Of a DNA stretch of 64,000 bases, positions 1 through 8,940 are shown piece by piece. This DNA comes from an uncultured Paracoccaceae bacterium (GTDB lineage Bacteria; Pseudomonadota; Alphaproteobacteria; Rhodobacterales; Rhodobacteraceae): NCBI GenBank assembly GCA_947500135.1, contig CANMQX010000006.1, positions 186,001 to 250,000 of the forward strand, written 5' to 3'. The translations under genes and the position numbers were made by a program. The notes below the pieces were generated by a model. The model ran no database searches and was not told the DNA's origin. It was given only the letters and a program-made list of their open reading frames with translations. The first letter of the stretch is position 1. Each line of letters starts with the position of its first letter.

Positions 1-18
1 CCTCAAATCGGGCATCAT
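1..18 (-). CDS. possible 5' end of the gene following murA (partial)
   Basis: Two overlapping ATG codons on the minus strand, at 18 and 15, lie just past the murA stop and open a frame that leaves the window after six codons. The close spacing suggests the next gene of a murA operon. Too little sequence is present to name it, and it may be chance. Confidence 0.25.
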
Positions 19-21
19 TAG

Positions 22-1290
22 TCATGATCGGGCAACCCGCTCAATCTTGGCACCAACGGCGCTTAGTTTTTCTTCGACATGCTCATAGCCGCGATCAAGG
101 TGGTAGACACGGCTGACGACTGTTTCACCCTCGGCGGCCAAACCGGCAAGGATCAAGGAAACTGAGGCGCGCAAATCCGTGGCCATCACTGGCGCCCCTT
201 TCAACCGTTCCACACCGTGAACTGTGGCCGTGCCGCCCTGCACCTCAATATCCGCGCCCATGCGGATCAGTTCGGGGGCATGCATGAACCGGTTTTCAAA
301 GATTTTCTCTTCCAGAACCGATGTACCTTTTGCGGTGCAAAGCATGGCCATCATTTGGGCCTGCAGGTCGGTTGGAAATCCAGGGAACACTTCGGTGGTG
401 ACATCCACCGCAGTCGGGCGCCCGTTCTTGCGCGCCACCTTCAGACCGTCGGCGGTCTCAGTCACCGCGACGCCGGCAGCATCCAGTTTTTCGGCAAATG
501 ATTGGACCAGATCAAGACGCCCACCGATGCATTCAACCTCTCCACCGGCAAAGACAGGCGCCAGCATATAGGTGCCCAATTCGATCCGGTCGGTGACCAC
601 CGGGTGCGTTGCAGCCCCCAGACGGTCCACCCCTTCGATCGTGATCGTTGGTGTGCCTTCGCCTTCGATCTGCGCACCCATGCGGCGCAAACAATGGGCA
701 AGGTCAACAATTTCAGGCTCACGCGCCGCGTTTTCGATGATCGTTGTATCTTTGGCCAATGTGGCCGCCATTAGCACGTTTTCGGTGGCGCCGACCGAAG
801 CGAAACGCAAAGGTACACGCGCGCCCTTCAATCCGCCCTTGGCTGTTGCATGCAGATAACCGTCTTTCAGCTCAATCTCGGCTCCCATCGCCTCAAGTGC
901 GGTCACATGGATGTCCATGGGACGGGCACCAATGGCGCAGCCGCCGGGCAACGACACGACCGCCTGGTGATGACGAGCCAGCAACGGTCCCAATACAAGG
1001 TTGGAGGCGCGCATCTTGCGCACGATTTCGTAGTCAGCGGTGGTCGATGTCATGGCATGGGATGACAACACTTGCACCTTGCCATCCTGCATCGATGTCA
1101 CTTCAACACCCAATGACTGCAAAAGGGCGGTCATGGTCTGAATGTCAGACAGGCGCGGCGCATTGGTCAGCGTCAGCGGCTCTTCAGACAGCAACGTGGC
1201 GGGCATCAGGGTCAGTGCCGCGTTCTTGGCGCCCGCAATCTTTATCTTTCCTTGCAGGGCTGTGCCGCCCTTCACCACGATCGAATCCAT
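22..1290 (-). CDS. murA: UDP-N-acetylglucosamine 1-carboxyvinyltransferase MurA
   Basis: Transfers enolpyruvate from PEP to UDP-GlcNAc, the first committed cytosolic step of peptidoglycan synthesis and the target of fosfomycin. The 422-residue protein has the usual MurA length and two-domain repeat. Visible landmarks are the K22-N23 substrate-binding pair and the loop [10 protein letters not shown] with catalytic Cys118, so the enzyme should be fosfomycin-sensitive by sequence. The start is the ATG at 1290. A small basic ORF lies immediately upstream on the same strand, 6 bases away, so the two are probably co-transcribed. Confidence 0.97.
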   Translation of the reverse strand: MDSIVVKGGTALQGKIKIAGAKNAALTLMPATLLSEEPLTLTNAPRLSDIQTMTALLQSLGVEVTSMQDGKVQVLSSHAMTSTTADYEIVRKMRASNLVLGPLLARHHQAVVSLPGGCAIGARPMDIHVTALEAMGAEIELKDGYLHATAKGGLKGARVPLRFASVGATENVLMAATLAKDTTIIENAAREPEIVDLAHCLRRMGAQIEGEGTPTITIEGVDRLGAATHPVVTDRIELGTYMLAPVFAGGEVECIGGRLDLVQSFAEKLDAAGVAVTETADGLKVARKNGRPTAVDVTTEVFPGFPTDLQAQMMAMLCTAKGTSVLEEKIFENRFMHAPELIRMGADIEVQGGTATVHGVERLKGAPVMATDLRASVSLILAGLAAEGETVVSRVYHLDRGYEHVEEKLSAVGAKIERVARS

Positions 1291-1296
1291 GCCTGC

Positions 1297-1446
1297 CTAC
1301 TCTTTCTCTTTTTTATCGCCTGCATCGCTGCGGGCTTTTTTCTGGGCCTTGCGCTTGGCCATGTTCGTCTTCAATGCGGCTTTCAACCGATCATCGCGGC
1401 TTGGTTTTGATTTGCGCGTGCTGCTTTTTTCTTGCCTGTCACTCAT
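1297..1446 (-). CDS. small, highly charged hypothetical protein upstream of murA
   Basis: A 49-residue, Lys/Arg-rich, low-complexity protein starting MSDRQEK, with basic KAQKK-type clusters and no hydrophobic core. The frame is open up to 1506, but the internal ATG at 1446 gives the credible start because the upstream part looks like leader sequence. It ends six bases before murA. No function can be read from the sequence; it may be disordered and bind nucleic acid or ribosomes, which is inference from charge alone. Confidence 0.6.
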   Translation of the reverse strand: MSDRQEKSSTRKSKPSRDDRLKAALKTNMAKRKAQKKARSDAGDKKEKE

Positions 1447-1533
1447 ATTGCCCCTGTTAGCAATAAGGGCAAAAAGCGTCCAGAGAGGGCTTGCAACAAT
1501 CGACAATTACAGCTAATTCCCCGCCTCACGGAT

Positions 1534-1608
1534 GCTGTGGTAGCTCAGTGGCAGAGCACACCCTTGGTAAGGGTGAGGTCGAGAGTTCAATCCTCTCTCA
1601 CAGCACCA
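1534..1608 (+). tRNA. tRNA-Thr (anticodon GGT)
   Basis: A complete cloverleaf: acceptor stem GCTGTGG pairs with TCACAGC with a final G-T wobble, the D arm is GCTC-AGTGGCA-GAGC, the anticodon stem is CACCC/GGGTG with loop TTGGTAA (anticodon GGT), and the T arm contains GTTCAATCC. The CCA end is encoded at 1606-1608. It reads ACC and ACU. It stands alone between murA and the ABC transporter. No integrase or direct repeat of its 3' end was seen nearby, so there is no sign that it is an occupied attachment site. Confidence 0.96.
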
Positions 1609-1686
1609 TCCGTTCAGCTTGAAACTAGTGACACCCCGCGCCGGTTTACGCGTAACCCTCGCTATCTTGATCTGCTTCTGCTCCAG

Positions 1687-2541
1687 TCACCGTTTTGCGT
1701 TCTGGAACAGCAGCGATAGAAGCCCAAGGGCAGCCGAGATAATGATCAGCAAAAGCGATACGGCGTTCAGGACAGGCGTCGACCCCTGCTTGAGCTTGTC
1801 AAACATCGTGATTGTCAGCGGCGAGTCGGATCCGACCAGCATGAGTGTTGTGTTGAAATTCTCAAAGCTCATCAGGACCGATACAACTGCCGAGGCCACG
1901 ATAGCCGGTAGCAGAAACGGCAGCGTGATTTGGCGGATCGCGCCGATCTTGCTGGCCCCTAGGTTCAGTGCCGCCTCTTCCAAACTGGGATCGAATTTTT
2001 GCAATCGGGCGGAGATGACCAAGGTCGCAAAGGTGGTGATAAATGAAAACTGCCCTAGGATGACCAGGATCAAACCCGGGCGCAGCCCGTCGAACCACAG
2101 CCCTGTCGCATCCTCCAAAGTGTTCGCAACAGAGCTTGAGAAGACCAAGATCGAAATGCCCAAGATCACCCCCGGAATGATCAGCGGTAGTAACATAAGC
2201 ATGTAAAGCAGCGCTTTACCCCGGAAGTCATGCCGCACAAACAGGAACGCATTACATGTCCCGACGGTGACCGCAAAAGCGGATACCCAGAATGCCACAA
2301 AGGCCGATGTGCCAATCGACCGCATGATTGACCATTCATTAAAAACACCAATAAACGGCGCCTCGGTTCCAAAGAACCACGCGAGCGTGAAACCTTCCCA
2401 CGGCAAGGATGGAAAGACGCTGTTGTTGAAGGCAAAGACGCAGACAACGGTTAGTGGCAGCGCGAGATAGATAAAGAACGCTGTTACATAGGCGCGATAG
2501 CACCACTTGGCGAAGGCGGGCTGGGGAACGGTCGGGATCAT
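1687..2541 (-). CDS. potC: polyamine-type ABC transporter permease (PotC-like)
   Basis: Inner-membrane permease of the PotC/YdcV family, 284 residues, with about six hydrophobic helices. The EAA loop is seen as EEAALNLGASKIGAIRQITLP in the second half, the site that contacts the ATPase. Its start overlaps the stop of the PotB-like gene (ATGA), so translation is likely coupled. It is the last gene of the D-A-B-C importer. Substrate is inferred from family and from the binding protein; spermidine, putrescine or another amine are all possible. Confidence 0.9.
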   Translation of the reverse strand: MIPTVPQPAFAKWCYRAYVTAFFIYLALPLTVVCVFAFNNSVFPSLPWEGFTLAWFFGTEAPFIGVFNEWSIMRSIGTSAFVAFWVSAFAVTVGTCNAFLFVRHDFRGKALLYMLMLLPLIIPGVILGISILVFSSSVANTLEDATGLWFDGLRPGLILVILGQFSFITTFATLVISARLQKFDPSLEEAALNLGASKIGAIRQITLPFLLPAIVASAVVSVLMSFENFNTTLMLVGSDSPLTITMFDKLKQGSTPVLNAVSLLLIIISAALGLLSLLFQNAKR

Positions 2542-3404
2542 GGGCGCCCCATCGTTTCAGAGAGGGATTGCCCTGAAAACTTCAGTCCAAGGAACACCAC
2601 CAGCGACGACAGCGCCAAAAGCAAAAAGCCAAAGGCTGACCCAAGCTCCCAGTTAAATCGCGTAATGAACTGGGTATAGATCATCCCGGTGAACCACAGG
2701 CTGTCCTTGCCTCCCAGCAGGATCGGCGTCAGGTAATTGCCCAGCGACAGCATGAAAACCACAATACAACCCGACACGATGCCCGGCATCGCGTGCGGTA
2801 TGACAATTTCGCGCATGATCGAGGTGCTCGTTCCGCCCAGATCATACCCCGCCTCGATCAGGCTATCATCAAGGCTATCCAACGTGGTGACCAGTGGCAC
2901 AACCATGAACAGGATCGAGGTATAAACAAGCCCGACCATGATCGCCGCATCGTTATAAAGCATCTCAATTGGCCCATTCACCAACCCCAGATATTGCAAC
3001 GTATTTGAAATCACCCCGGTTTCGCGCAACAGGATCATCCAGCCGAATGTGCGCACCAGTTCCGATACCCAAAACGGGATCATGCACATTAGGAAAAGCG
3101 TGGTTTTGGTGCGTCCACGGGTCAACTTTGCAATGTAGTAGGCAATCGGAAACCCCAGGATCAGGGTCAAGGCCGTGGTCATGATCGACATGATCGCGGT
3201 TCGCGCAAATGTCCGCCAATAAAGCGGTTCGGTAAAGAATACCGCATAGTTGTCGAACCCGGTTTCATATTCCCTTGGGCCGATCTTTTCGCTAATCGAC
3301 ACCAGAAACAGGCCAATATGCGGCAGGATGATCAGCACGACCAACCACAACAGGATCGGTGCCAGTAACAGGTAAAACCCCAATCGGGACCGGTCAGAAA
3401 CCAT
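2538..3404 (-). CDS. potB: polyamine-type ABC transporter permease (PotB-like)
   Basis: Inner-membrane permease partner of the PotC-like protein, 288 residues from the ATG at 3404. That start overlaps the stop of the upstream ATPase gene in a TGATG arrangement. The longer open frame upstream adds a cysteine-rich stretch that is not part of the family. Six hydrophobic segments are visible, with the EAA motif near EAGYDLGGTSTSIMREIVIP. It forms the channel with the downstream permease. Confidence 0.9.
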   Translation of the reverse strand: MVSDRSRLGFYLLLAPILLWLVVLIILPHIGLFLVSISEKIGPREYETGFDNYAVFFTEPLYWRTFARTAIMSIMTTALTLILGFPIAYYIAKLTRGRTKTTLFLMCMIPFWVSELVRTFGWMILLRETGVISNTLQYLGLVNGPIEMLYNDAAIMVGLVYTSILFMVVPLVTTLDSLDDSLIEAGYDLGGTSTSIMREIVIPHAMPGIVSGCIVVFMLSLGNYLTPILLGGKDSLWFTGMIYTQFITRFNWELGSAFGFLLLALSSLVVFLGLKFSGQSLSETMGRP

Positions 3405-4513
3405 CACGCATTCCCCGACACAGCATAGCAACGCGCCTGTTTGGGAAGCCAACAGGTGCTGATCGCATCCCCCTTTTTCAAGGTCGCAAAGTCACCGGTT
3501 TGGGGCATCGCAACCTTCACCAGATGCCCTGCCCCGTCCTTGACGGTGACCGTACTGTTCGCCCCGTTGAAAAACACGGTTTCGACGGTACCTTGGCTGG
3601 TATTCGCGCCGCTCTCGGCTCCAGCATCCAGCGCGCCCAGCGCAATCGCTTCTGGCCGCAGGAAGACTTGCGCGGGTTGCCCGACAGACAGGCCCGTACC
3701 CGCCGCCTCAACCTTCATTTCGCTGCCCGTCTCGGTGGCCAGCGTCAGCATCGCGCTATTCACTTCCGTGACCTTGGCGTCGATCTTATTGGCGTCCCCC
3801 ACAAACCCTGCGACGAAGGCCGTATCCGGGCGGTGATAGACGTCATGCGGCGATCCGATCTGTTCAAACCGGCCATTACTCATCACCGCGATATTATCGC
3901 TCATCACCAGTGCCTCTGACTGGTCGTGAGTGATGTAGACGAAGGTGGTGTTGAAGGCATGTTGCAGCGATTTCAACTCGATCTTCATATGCTCGCGCAG
4001 CTTCAGATCAAGCGCGCCCAGCGGTTCATCCAGCAACAGCACATCGGGTTCCAGCACCATGCAACGGGCAATCGCCACGCGCTGTTTTTGACCGCCAGAC
4101 AGCTGATCAACCCGGCGTTCGGACACATGCGGCAACCCGACACGATCCAACACCTGTTCAACCCGTGTCTTGATCTCGGCCTTGTTGACACCGCGTTGAC
4201 GCAGGCCAAAACCAACGTTGTCACCGATATTCATCGTCGGAAACAGCGCCAGGTGTTGGAACACCATCGACACCGGGCGCTTGTTCGGAGGCACACCAAT
4301 CATCGATTTGCCTTTGATCCGCAGATCACCGCTGGTCGGCGACTGAAAGCCTGCAATCATCCGCAACAGGGTTGTCTTGCCGCAGCCAGACGGACCCAGA
4401 ATGGAAAAGAAAGAGCCTTGCGGCACATCAAAGCTGATATGATCGACGGCACGGAATGCATCAAAATCCTTGGTCAGATCACGGCATTCAAGGTCAGGAT
4501 TGGGGTGGGTCAA
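3404..4513 (-). CDS. potA: polyamine-type ABC transporter ATP-binding protein (PotA-like)
   Basis: Cytosolic ATPase of the importer. Taking the TTG at 4513 as start (369 residues), Walker A is GPSGCGKT at about residues 40-47. The signature LSGGQKQRVAIARC, Walker B LLLDEPL and the switch His in ITHDQ follow, and a C-terminal TOBE-like domain occupies about residues 280-365. TTG is preferred because AGAGG lies seven bases ahead. The frame is open to a GTG at 4543, but that codon sits inside a terminator stem. Direct stop-start overlap with the next permease supports operon translation. Confidence 0.92.
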   Translation of the reverse strand: MTHPNPDLECRDLTKDFDAFRAVDHISFDVPQGSFFSILGPSGCGKTTLLRMIAGFQSPTSGDLRIKGKSMIGVPPNKRPVSMVFQHLALFPTMNIGDNVGFGLRQRGVNKAEIKTRVEQVLDRVGLPHVSERRVDQLSGGQKQRVAIARCMVLEPDVLLLDEPLGALDLKLREHMKIELKSLQHAFNTTFVYITHDQSEALVMSDNIAVMSNGRFEQIGSPHDVYHRPDTAFVAGFVGDANKIDAKVTEVNSAMLTLATETGSEMKVEAAGTGLSVGQPAQVFLRPEAIALGALDAGAESGANTSQGTVETVFFNGANSTVTVKDGAGHLVKVAMPQTGDFATLKKGDAISTCWLPKQARCYAVSGNA

Positions 4514-4532
4514 ATTACAACCTCTTAAGATG

Positions 4533-4555
4533 AAAAAGGGCACCCTGTGGTGCCC
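4533..4555 (-). terminator. intrinsic terminator/attenuator between binding-protein gene and ATPase gene
   Basis: Stem GGGCACC / GGTGCCC (4538-4544 with 4549-4555) with a four-base loop, followed on the minus strand by five T residues (4533-4537). It lies 22 bases past the binding-protein gene and just before the ATPase start. It would let most transcripts stop after the binding protein, giving an excess of that subunit. Confidence 0.75.
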
Positions 4556-4576
4556 CCTTCAGGAATGTTTGTCGCC

Positions 4577-5638
4577 TTAGTTGGCGGCGTTGATCCGGTC
4601 CAGGGTCGCACCTTCCAGCGCTTCCAGCCCGGCAGGCACTGGTGGATACCACTTGATGTTGTCGATGGCTGTCTGATCAAAGCTGCCCTGATAGCGTGCT
4701 TTCAGATCAGCGCTGACGCCCGCATCACCATCAACGGCAGCGGTGAAATTGCCAGCTGTATTGGTGATCATCGCCGCAATCTCAGGCTGCATGACAAAGT
4801 TGATCCAATCATAAGCGGCATCATCTGCACGGCCGCGCGCAGGCAGCACGAATGTATCGATCCAACCCAGCGCGCCGGCCTCTGGCGCGACAAAGGTGAT
4901 ATCGGGATTGTCCGCATTCAACTGCCAGCCGCCTGTGTCCCAAGCCATAGAGGCGACAACCTCACCCGACCGCAGCAGGTTCTTGATCTCATCACCACCA
5001 CCCCAATAGGTTTTCACATTGGGTTTGCATTCGGTCAGCTTGGCTTCGACCTGATCCAGAATGCCCTGATAGGCATCTGCGTCGCCATAGGCTGCGAACG
5101 GGTCAAGACCCATGGAGTAGGCAAAGCCGATCAGTGTCGGACGCTTCAGGCGATAGGACACCTTGCCAGCCACTGACGCATCACAAAGGTCGGTATAGTC
5201 CTGCACGTCACCCGCCATGGCCGTATTCACAACAAGACCACTGGTGCCCCAGACATGTGGCAGACCGTAAACATCGCCGTCGAATGTGGTATTCCCGGCA
5301 GTCGCGCTTAGCATCGACGGGATGAACAGATCGGCGTTCACACGGGACATATCGATCGGCTTATAAATACCGAATTCTTCCTGCGCGCTGGTGATCCGGT
5401 CCTGGCTGGGCTGGGCCAGATCAAAGCCGCCGCCATTTGTGGCGCGCAGTTTTGCGATCATCTCTTCATTGTTGGATGTCGTAACTTCGACGGTATGGCC
5501 GGTTTCAGCCTCGAACTTTGCAATGACCTCTTCGGGTGCGTAGCCGCCCCATGTCAGCAATCTAAGCGTTTCAGCCTGCGCTGTATGGGCCGTCAATAGT
5601 GACGCAACAACAAACGATGAGACCAACGAATATTTCAT
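4577..5638 (-). CDS. potD: polyamine-type ABC transporter periplasmic binding protein (PotD/PotF-like)
   Basis: Periplasmic solute-binding protein of 353 residues. A Sec signal peptide covers residues 1-22 with a plausible AQA|ET cleavage site. The mature N terminus LRLLTWGGYAPEEVIAKFEAETG is typical of spermidine/putrescine-binding proteins, as is GLPHVWGTSGLVVN further on. It is the first gene of the importer operon and is followed by a terminator, so it is probably expressed above the membrane parts. The exact ligand cannot be read; roseobacters carry several such importers with different amine specificities. Confidence 0.9.
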   Translation of the reverse strand: MKYSLVSSFVVASLLTAHTAQAETLRLLTWGGYAPEEVIAKFEAETGHTVEVTTSNNEEMIAKLRATNGGGFDLAQPSQDRITSAQEEFGIYKPIDMSRVNADLFIPSMLSATAGNTTFDGDVYGLPHVWGTSGLVVNTAMAGDVQDYTDLCDASVAGKVSYRLKRPTLIGFAYSMGLDPFAAYGDADAYQGILDQVEAKLTECKPNVKTYWGGGDEIKNLLRSGEVVASMAWDTGGWQLNADNPDITFVAPEAGALGWIDTFVLPARGRADDAAYDWINFVMQPEIAAMITNTAGNFTAAVDGDAGVSADLKARYQGSFDQTAIDNIKWYPPVPAGLEALEGATLDRINAAN

Positions 5639-5710
5639 GTGGTTTTCCTTCTCTGGATGATCGATATGCCGTCAAAGACACCGATCTTGTAAAAGTATTA
5701 AGTCAAACTC

Positions 5711-5727
5711 CATGGAACATGTCCATG
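5711..5727. promoter_or_regulatory. inverted repeat upstream of the binding-protein gene
   Basis: CATGGA and TCCATG (5711-5716 and 5722-5727) form a six-base dyad with a five-base centre, about 75 bases ahead of the polyamine importer. It could be an operator for the importer promoter. It is short and could be chance. Confidence 0.3.
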
Positions 5728-5813
5728 TCAAAGCAGACTTAACGCCGGCCAATGGAAACCCCGCGCGGCGTTTTCGGGTCGGGGGATGCCACACAGGTCA
5801 TGCGAGTGCCCAC

Positions 5814-5849
5814 AAAAAAGGGCGCGCCGCGACATCCCGCCGCGCGCCC
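5814..5849 (-). terminator. intrinsic terminator after the 5'-nucleotidase gene
   Basis: A GC-rich hairpin: eight pairs from 5820-5827 to 5842-5849, one mismatch, then three more pairs. It is followed on the minus strand by six T residues (5814-5819), and lies 16 bases past the nucleotidase stop. Confidence 0.85.
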
Positions 5850-5865
5850 TCAATAAAAAACCGGC

Positions 5866-7422
5866 TTACTTCACAGTGATCCGGCCATCCTTATACGGCG
5901 TGAACGGGCTGCTGGCGGCGATAAACTCTGCCGTCACATCAGCCAGATCTGGGCCAAAATCATAGGCGTTGGCCGCATCTTTGAACATCGCGTAGCCATC
6001 ACCGCCGTTGCGGACATAGTTGTTGGAGACGACGCCATAGGTCGTGGCAGGATCAAGATCGGCACCGCCGATTTTCACATCCGAAATCCGCGAACCAGCC
6101 TCTGCCGCCGGATCAACCGTAAAGGTCATGCCTGCCACCTGTGGGAAGCGACCTGCGCCCTCTTCGATCTGGCTGACACCGTTTTCCAACGCAGCCAGCA
6201 GAACGTCGCCTGTGACTTCAAAAGTGGACAGCGTGTTTTGGAAAGGCAGTACGGTATAGACTTCGCCCATGGTGACCTCGCCCGCGTCAATCGACGCCCG
6301 GATACCGCCACCGTTTTGGATCGCAACCTGAATACCCTGATCCTTGACCCGCTCCAGCATCGCATCGGCGATCAGGTTACCCATGGCACATTCCACCGCA
6401 CGGCATTCCTCGCGGACGCCAACAATCTCGGATGCGGTTTCGGCCACGACCTTGTTACGAATCTCATCAAGCGGGGCGGCCAGCTCAGCGATGCGGGCTT
6501 TAGCGCCCTCGTTCTCGCCCACGGCACCGTCAATCAGGATCGGTGCGCCGTTGGCTTCGGTAATGACACCAGCATCATCGAACGTGATATTCAACTCACC
6601 CAGGAATTTGCCATAAGCGTAGGCCTGCACGATGGCTGTGTCGCCGACCATGGTTGGATAAGGGCCGGATGCACGGTCACTGTCACCCAGCAACGTGTTC
6701 GAATGGCCACCAACGATGACGTCAACACCTGTGGTGTTCGCGGCAACCGCCTGATCAACGCCATAGCCGGAATGCGACAGGACGATGATCTTGTTCACGC
6801 CGTCAGCTGTCAGCTTATCGACCTCTGACTGCACCGCACCTGACGGGTCAGTAAAGGTGATGTTGTCGCCGGGGCTTGCCAGTTCATCTGTATCTTGCGG
6901 CGTCAGACCGATCATGCCGATCTTTTCACCGCCGCGTTCGATCACGGTCGATTTCATCAGCACGTCAGCCAGCAGCGGCTCACCCGAGACATCGGCGTTC
7001 GACATCAGGACCGGGAACTCAACCGCATCCATGAAGCCGCGTAGAACCTCGGGACCATCGTCGAATTCGTGGTTGCCCACGGTCATGCCGTCATAACCCA
7101 GCTGGTTCATGAACTCAGCCGCCATCGCCCCCTTGTAATAGGTGTAGAACAGGGTGCCCTGAAACTGGTCCCCGCCATCGACAAGGATGCTATTATTGCT
7201 GCGCGCGCGGGCCTCTTCCACGGCCGTGATCAAACGGGCCGTCCCGCCAAAACATTCGCCCGCATCATTATCCTCAGCAGAGCATGGACCGTCATATTTG
7301 CTGATCGGTTCAAACCGTGCGTGGAAGTCATTGGTGTGCAGAATTGTCAAAGAATACTCGGCAGATGCCGTTCCTGCCGCAAGCGCCAAGGCGCAGGTTG
7401 TGGTCAGAATTCGCGAAATCAT
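5866..7422 (-). CDS. secreted bifunctional metallophosphatase/5'-nucleotidase (UshA/NutA family)
   Basis: Periplasmic enzyme that removes phosphate from nucleotides, releasing nucleoside and phosphate. 518 residues with a Sec signal peptide (1-21, ASA|EY). Metal-binding motifs are in order: HTNDFHARFEP, VDGGDQFQGT, GNHEFDDG, LSHSGYGVD and GGHSNT. The C-terminal substrate domain shows NGGGIRA and VRNGGDGYAMF. It is a single gene with its own terminator. Nucleosides it releases could feed the salvage operon at 24.5-29 kb; that link is inference. Confidence 0.93.
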   Translation of the reverse strand: MISRILTTTCALALAAGTASAEYSLTILHTNDFHARFEPISKYDGPCSAEDNDAGECFGGTARLITAVEEARARSNNSILVDGGDQFQGTLFYTYYKGAMAAEFMNQLGYDGMTVGNHEFDDGPEVLRGFMDAVEFPVLMSNADVSGEPLLADVLMKSTVIERGGEKIGMIGLTPQDTDELASPGDNITFTDPSGAVQSEVDKLTADGVNKIIVLSHSGYGVDQAVAANTTGVDVIVGGHSNTLLGDSDRASGPYPTMVGDTAIVQAYAYGKFLGELNITFDDAGVITEANGAPILIDGAVGENEGAKARIAELAAPLDEIRNKVVAETASEIVGVREECRAVECAMGNLIADAMLERVKDQGIQVAIQNGGGIRASIDAGEVTMGEVYTVLPFQNTLSTFEVTGDVLLAALENGVSQIEEGAGRFPQVAGMTFTVDPAAEAGSRISDVKIGGADLDPATTYGVVSNNYVRNGGDGYAMFKDAANAYDFGPDLADVTAEFIAASSPFTPYKDGRITVK

Positions 7423-7552
7423 TTGGATTCCCCCTGTTGCTATGGCGATAGCTTGGCGTTGCCCCTGCGCAGAGTCAAACAGCTAAAAGCTGACCTTACG
7501 CAAACTTTGCACGCCACAGGCGGTTGACCATTTTTTTTGCAGGGGTCATGAG

Positions 7553-7891
7553 ATGGCTATGCTGATCTACAAGATATTCCGCGCCTCCGAATGGGCCACA
7601 TTGCAGACTAACGGGGCAACAGATGGCGCGCCCATAGATGTGGCTGACGGCTATGTCCATTTCTCCGGCGCTGACACGGTGCAGAAAACTGCATCGCTTT
7701 ACTTTCAGGATGAACACGATCTTGTTTTGGTCGCGGTGGAGACTGATGGGCTAAGCGACCTGAAATGGGAAGCATCCCGTGGCGGCACCCTTTTTCCGCA
7801 TCTTTATCGTCAATTGCGCATGGCGGATGTGGCGTGGCACAAGCCACTGCCCATCATTGACGGCGCACATCAGTTTCCTGATCTGGGATGA
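7553..7891 (+). CDS. DUF952 domain-containing protein
   Basis: A 112-residue protein matching the DUF952 family by its N-terminal [10 protein letters not shown], the central [19 protein letters not shown] and the C-terminal FPHLYRQL. No catalytic function is established for the family. The ATG at 7553 has an AGGGG nine bases ahead; a second ATG at 7559 is possible. Its stop overlaps the start of pyrD (ATGA), so it is translated with pyrD. Confidence 0.85.
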   Translation: MAMLIYKIFRASEWATLQTNGATDGAPIDVADGYVHFSGADTVQKTASLYFQDEHDLVLVAVETDGLSDLKWEASRGGTLFPHLYRQLRMADVAWHKPLPIIDGAHQFPDLG

Positions 7892-8940
7892 ACATGCTGG
7901 AAAAGCTTGGGCTGGCGGCACTGCATCGGGTTGATCCCGAAAAGGCGCATGGGCTCGCGTTACGTGCGTTAAACGCAGGGCTGGGACCCAGCAGCGGCCC
8001 CTTCAGGACAGATCGCCTGCGCACGCAGGTTGCGGGTCTGGACCTGCCCAACCCCGTTGGGCTGGCCGCTGGTTTCGACAAGAACGCAACCGCACTCGCG
8101 GCGCTCAGTCGAACCGGATTCGGTTTTCTGGAAGTCGGCGCCGCAACCCCCCGACCGCAACCCGGAAATCCCAAACCACGACTGTTCCGCCTGACACAAG
8201 ATCAGGCCGCGATTAACCGTTTCGGGTTCAATAATGATGGTATGGACGCGATTGCGGATCGTCTGGCACAGCGTCCCACTGGCCGCGTAACTGGGCTGAA
8301 CCTGGGGGCCAACAAGGACAGCACCGACAAGGCGCAGGATTTTGCAACCGTGTTGACGCGCTGTGGACCATTTGTGGATTTTGCCACGGTCAATGTCTCG
8401 TCACCCAACACAGAAAAGCTGCGCGATCTACAAGGCAGGGCCGCGCTATCCTCGCTTTTGACCGGCGTGATGGAGGCGCGGGATGGTTTGCACAAACCGG
8501 TCCCCGTTTTTCTAAAAATCGCGCCCGATCTGAACACTGACGAAATTGCAGAGCTGGCCGAGGTCGCCAACAGCTCTGGCATCGCCGCGATTATCGCCAC
8601 GAACACAACATTGGACCGTGATGGGCTACATGGCCCACATCAGACTGAGGCTGGCGGCCTGTCCGGCCAACCCTTGTTTGAAAAATCGACGCAGGTGTTG
8701 GCGCAACTGGCCGGACTAACCGATCTGCCCATCATCGGGGTCGGCGGGGTTGGCAGCGCAGAACAGGCCTATGCAAAGATTTGCGCCGGGGCCTCTGCGG
8801 TGCAGCTTTACACAGCTCTCGTCTTTCGCGGGATTTCCCTGGCGACCGATATTGCAAAGGGACTTGATGCATTGCTGACCCGCGATGGTTTCGCCACGGT
8901 TGCTGATGCGGTCGGATCAAGGCGCGGTGACTGGGCCTGA
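7888..8940 (+). CDS. pyrD: dihydroorotate dehydrogenase (quinone), class 2
   Basis: Oxidises dihydroorotate to orotate in pyrimidine synthesis, passing electrons to quinone at the inner membrane. 350 residues with an N-terminal amphipathic stretch as in class 2 enzymes. Landmarks are [24 protein letters not shown], the active-site loop NVSSPNT with the class 2 serine, KIAPDL, and the FMN-phosphate loop [20 protein letters not shown]. The start overlaps the DUF952 stop. The 3' end overlaps the convergent MATE gene by 24 bases. Confidence 0.96.
   Translation: MNMLEKLGLAALHRVDPEKAHGLALRALNAGLGPSSGPFRTDRLRTQVAGLDLPNPVGLAAGFDKNATALAALSRTGFGFLEVGAATPRPQPGNPKPRLFRLTQDQAAINRFGFNNDGMDAIADRLAQRPTGRVTGLNLGANKDSTDKAQDFATVLTRCGPFVDFATVNVSSPNTEKLRDLQGRAALSSLLTGVMEARDGLHKPVPVFLKIAPDLNTDEIAELAEVANSSGIAAIIATNTTLDRDGLHGPHQTEAGGLSGQPLFEKSTQVLAQLAGLTDLPIIGVGGVGSAEQAYAKICAGASAVQLYTALVFRGISLATDIAKGLDALLTRDGFATVADAVGSRRGDWA

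Noticed and set aside
744..1460. 238-codon plus-strand frame over murA
   Set aside because: Rich in Trp, Arg and Ser, antisense to murA, no family signal.
1534..1690. tRNA-Thr as an occupied integration site
   Set aside because: No integrase, no repeated 3' end, and an ordinary transporter operon follows.
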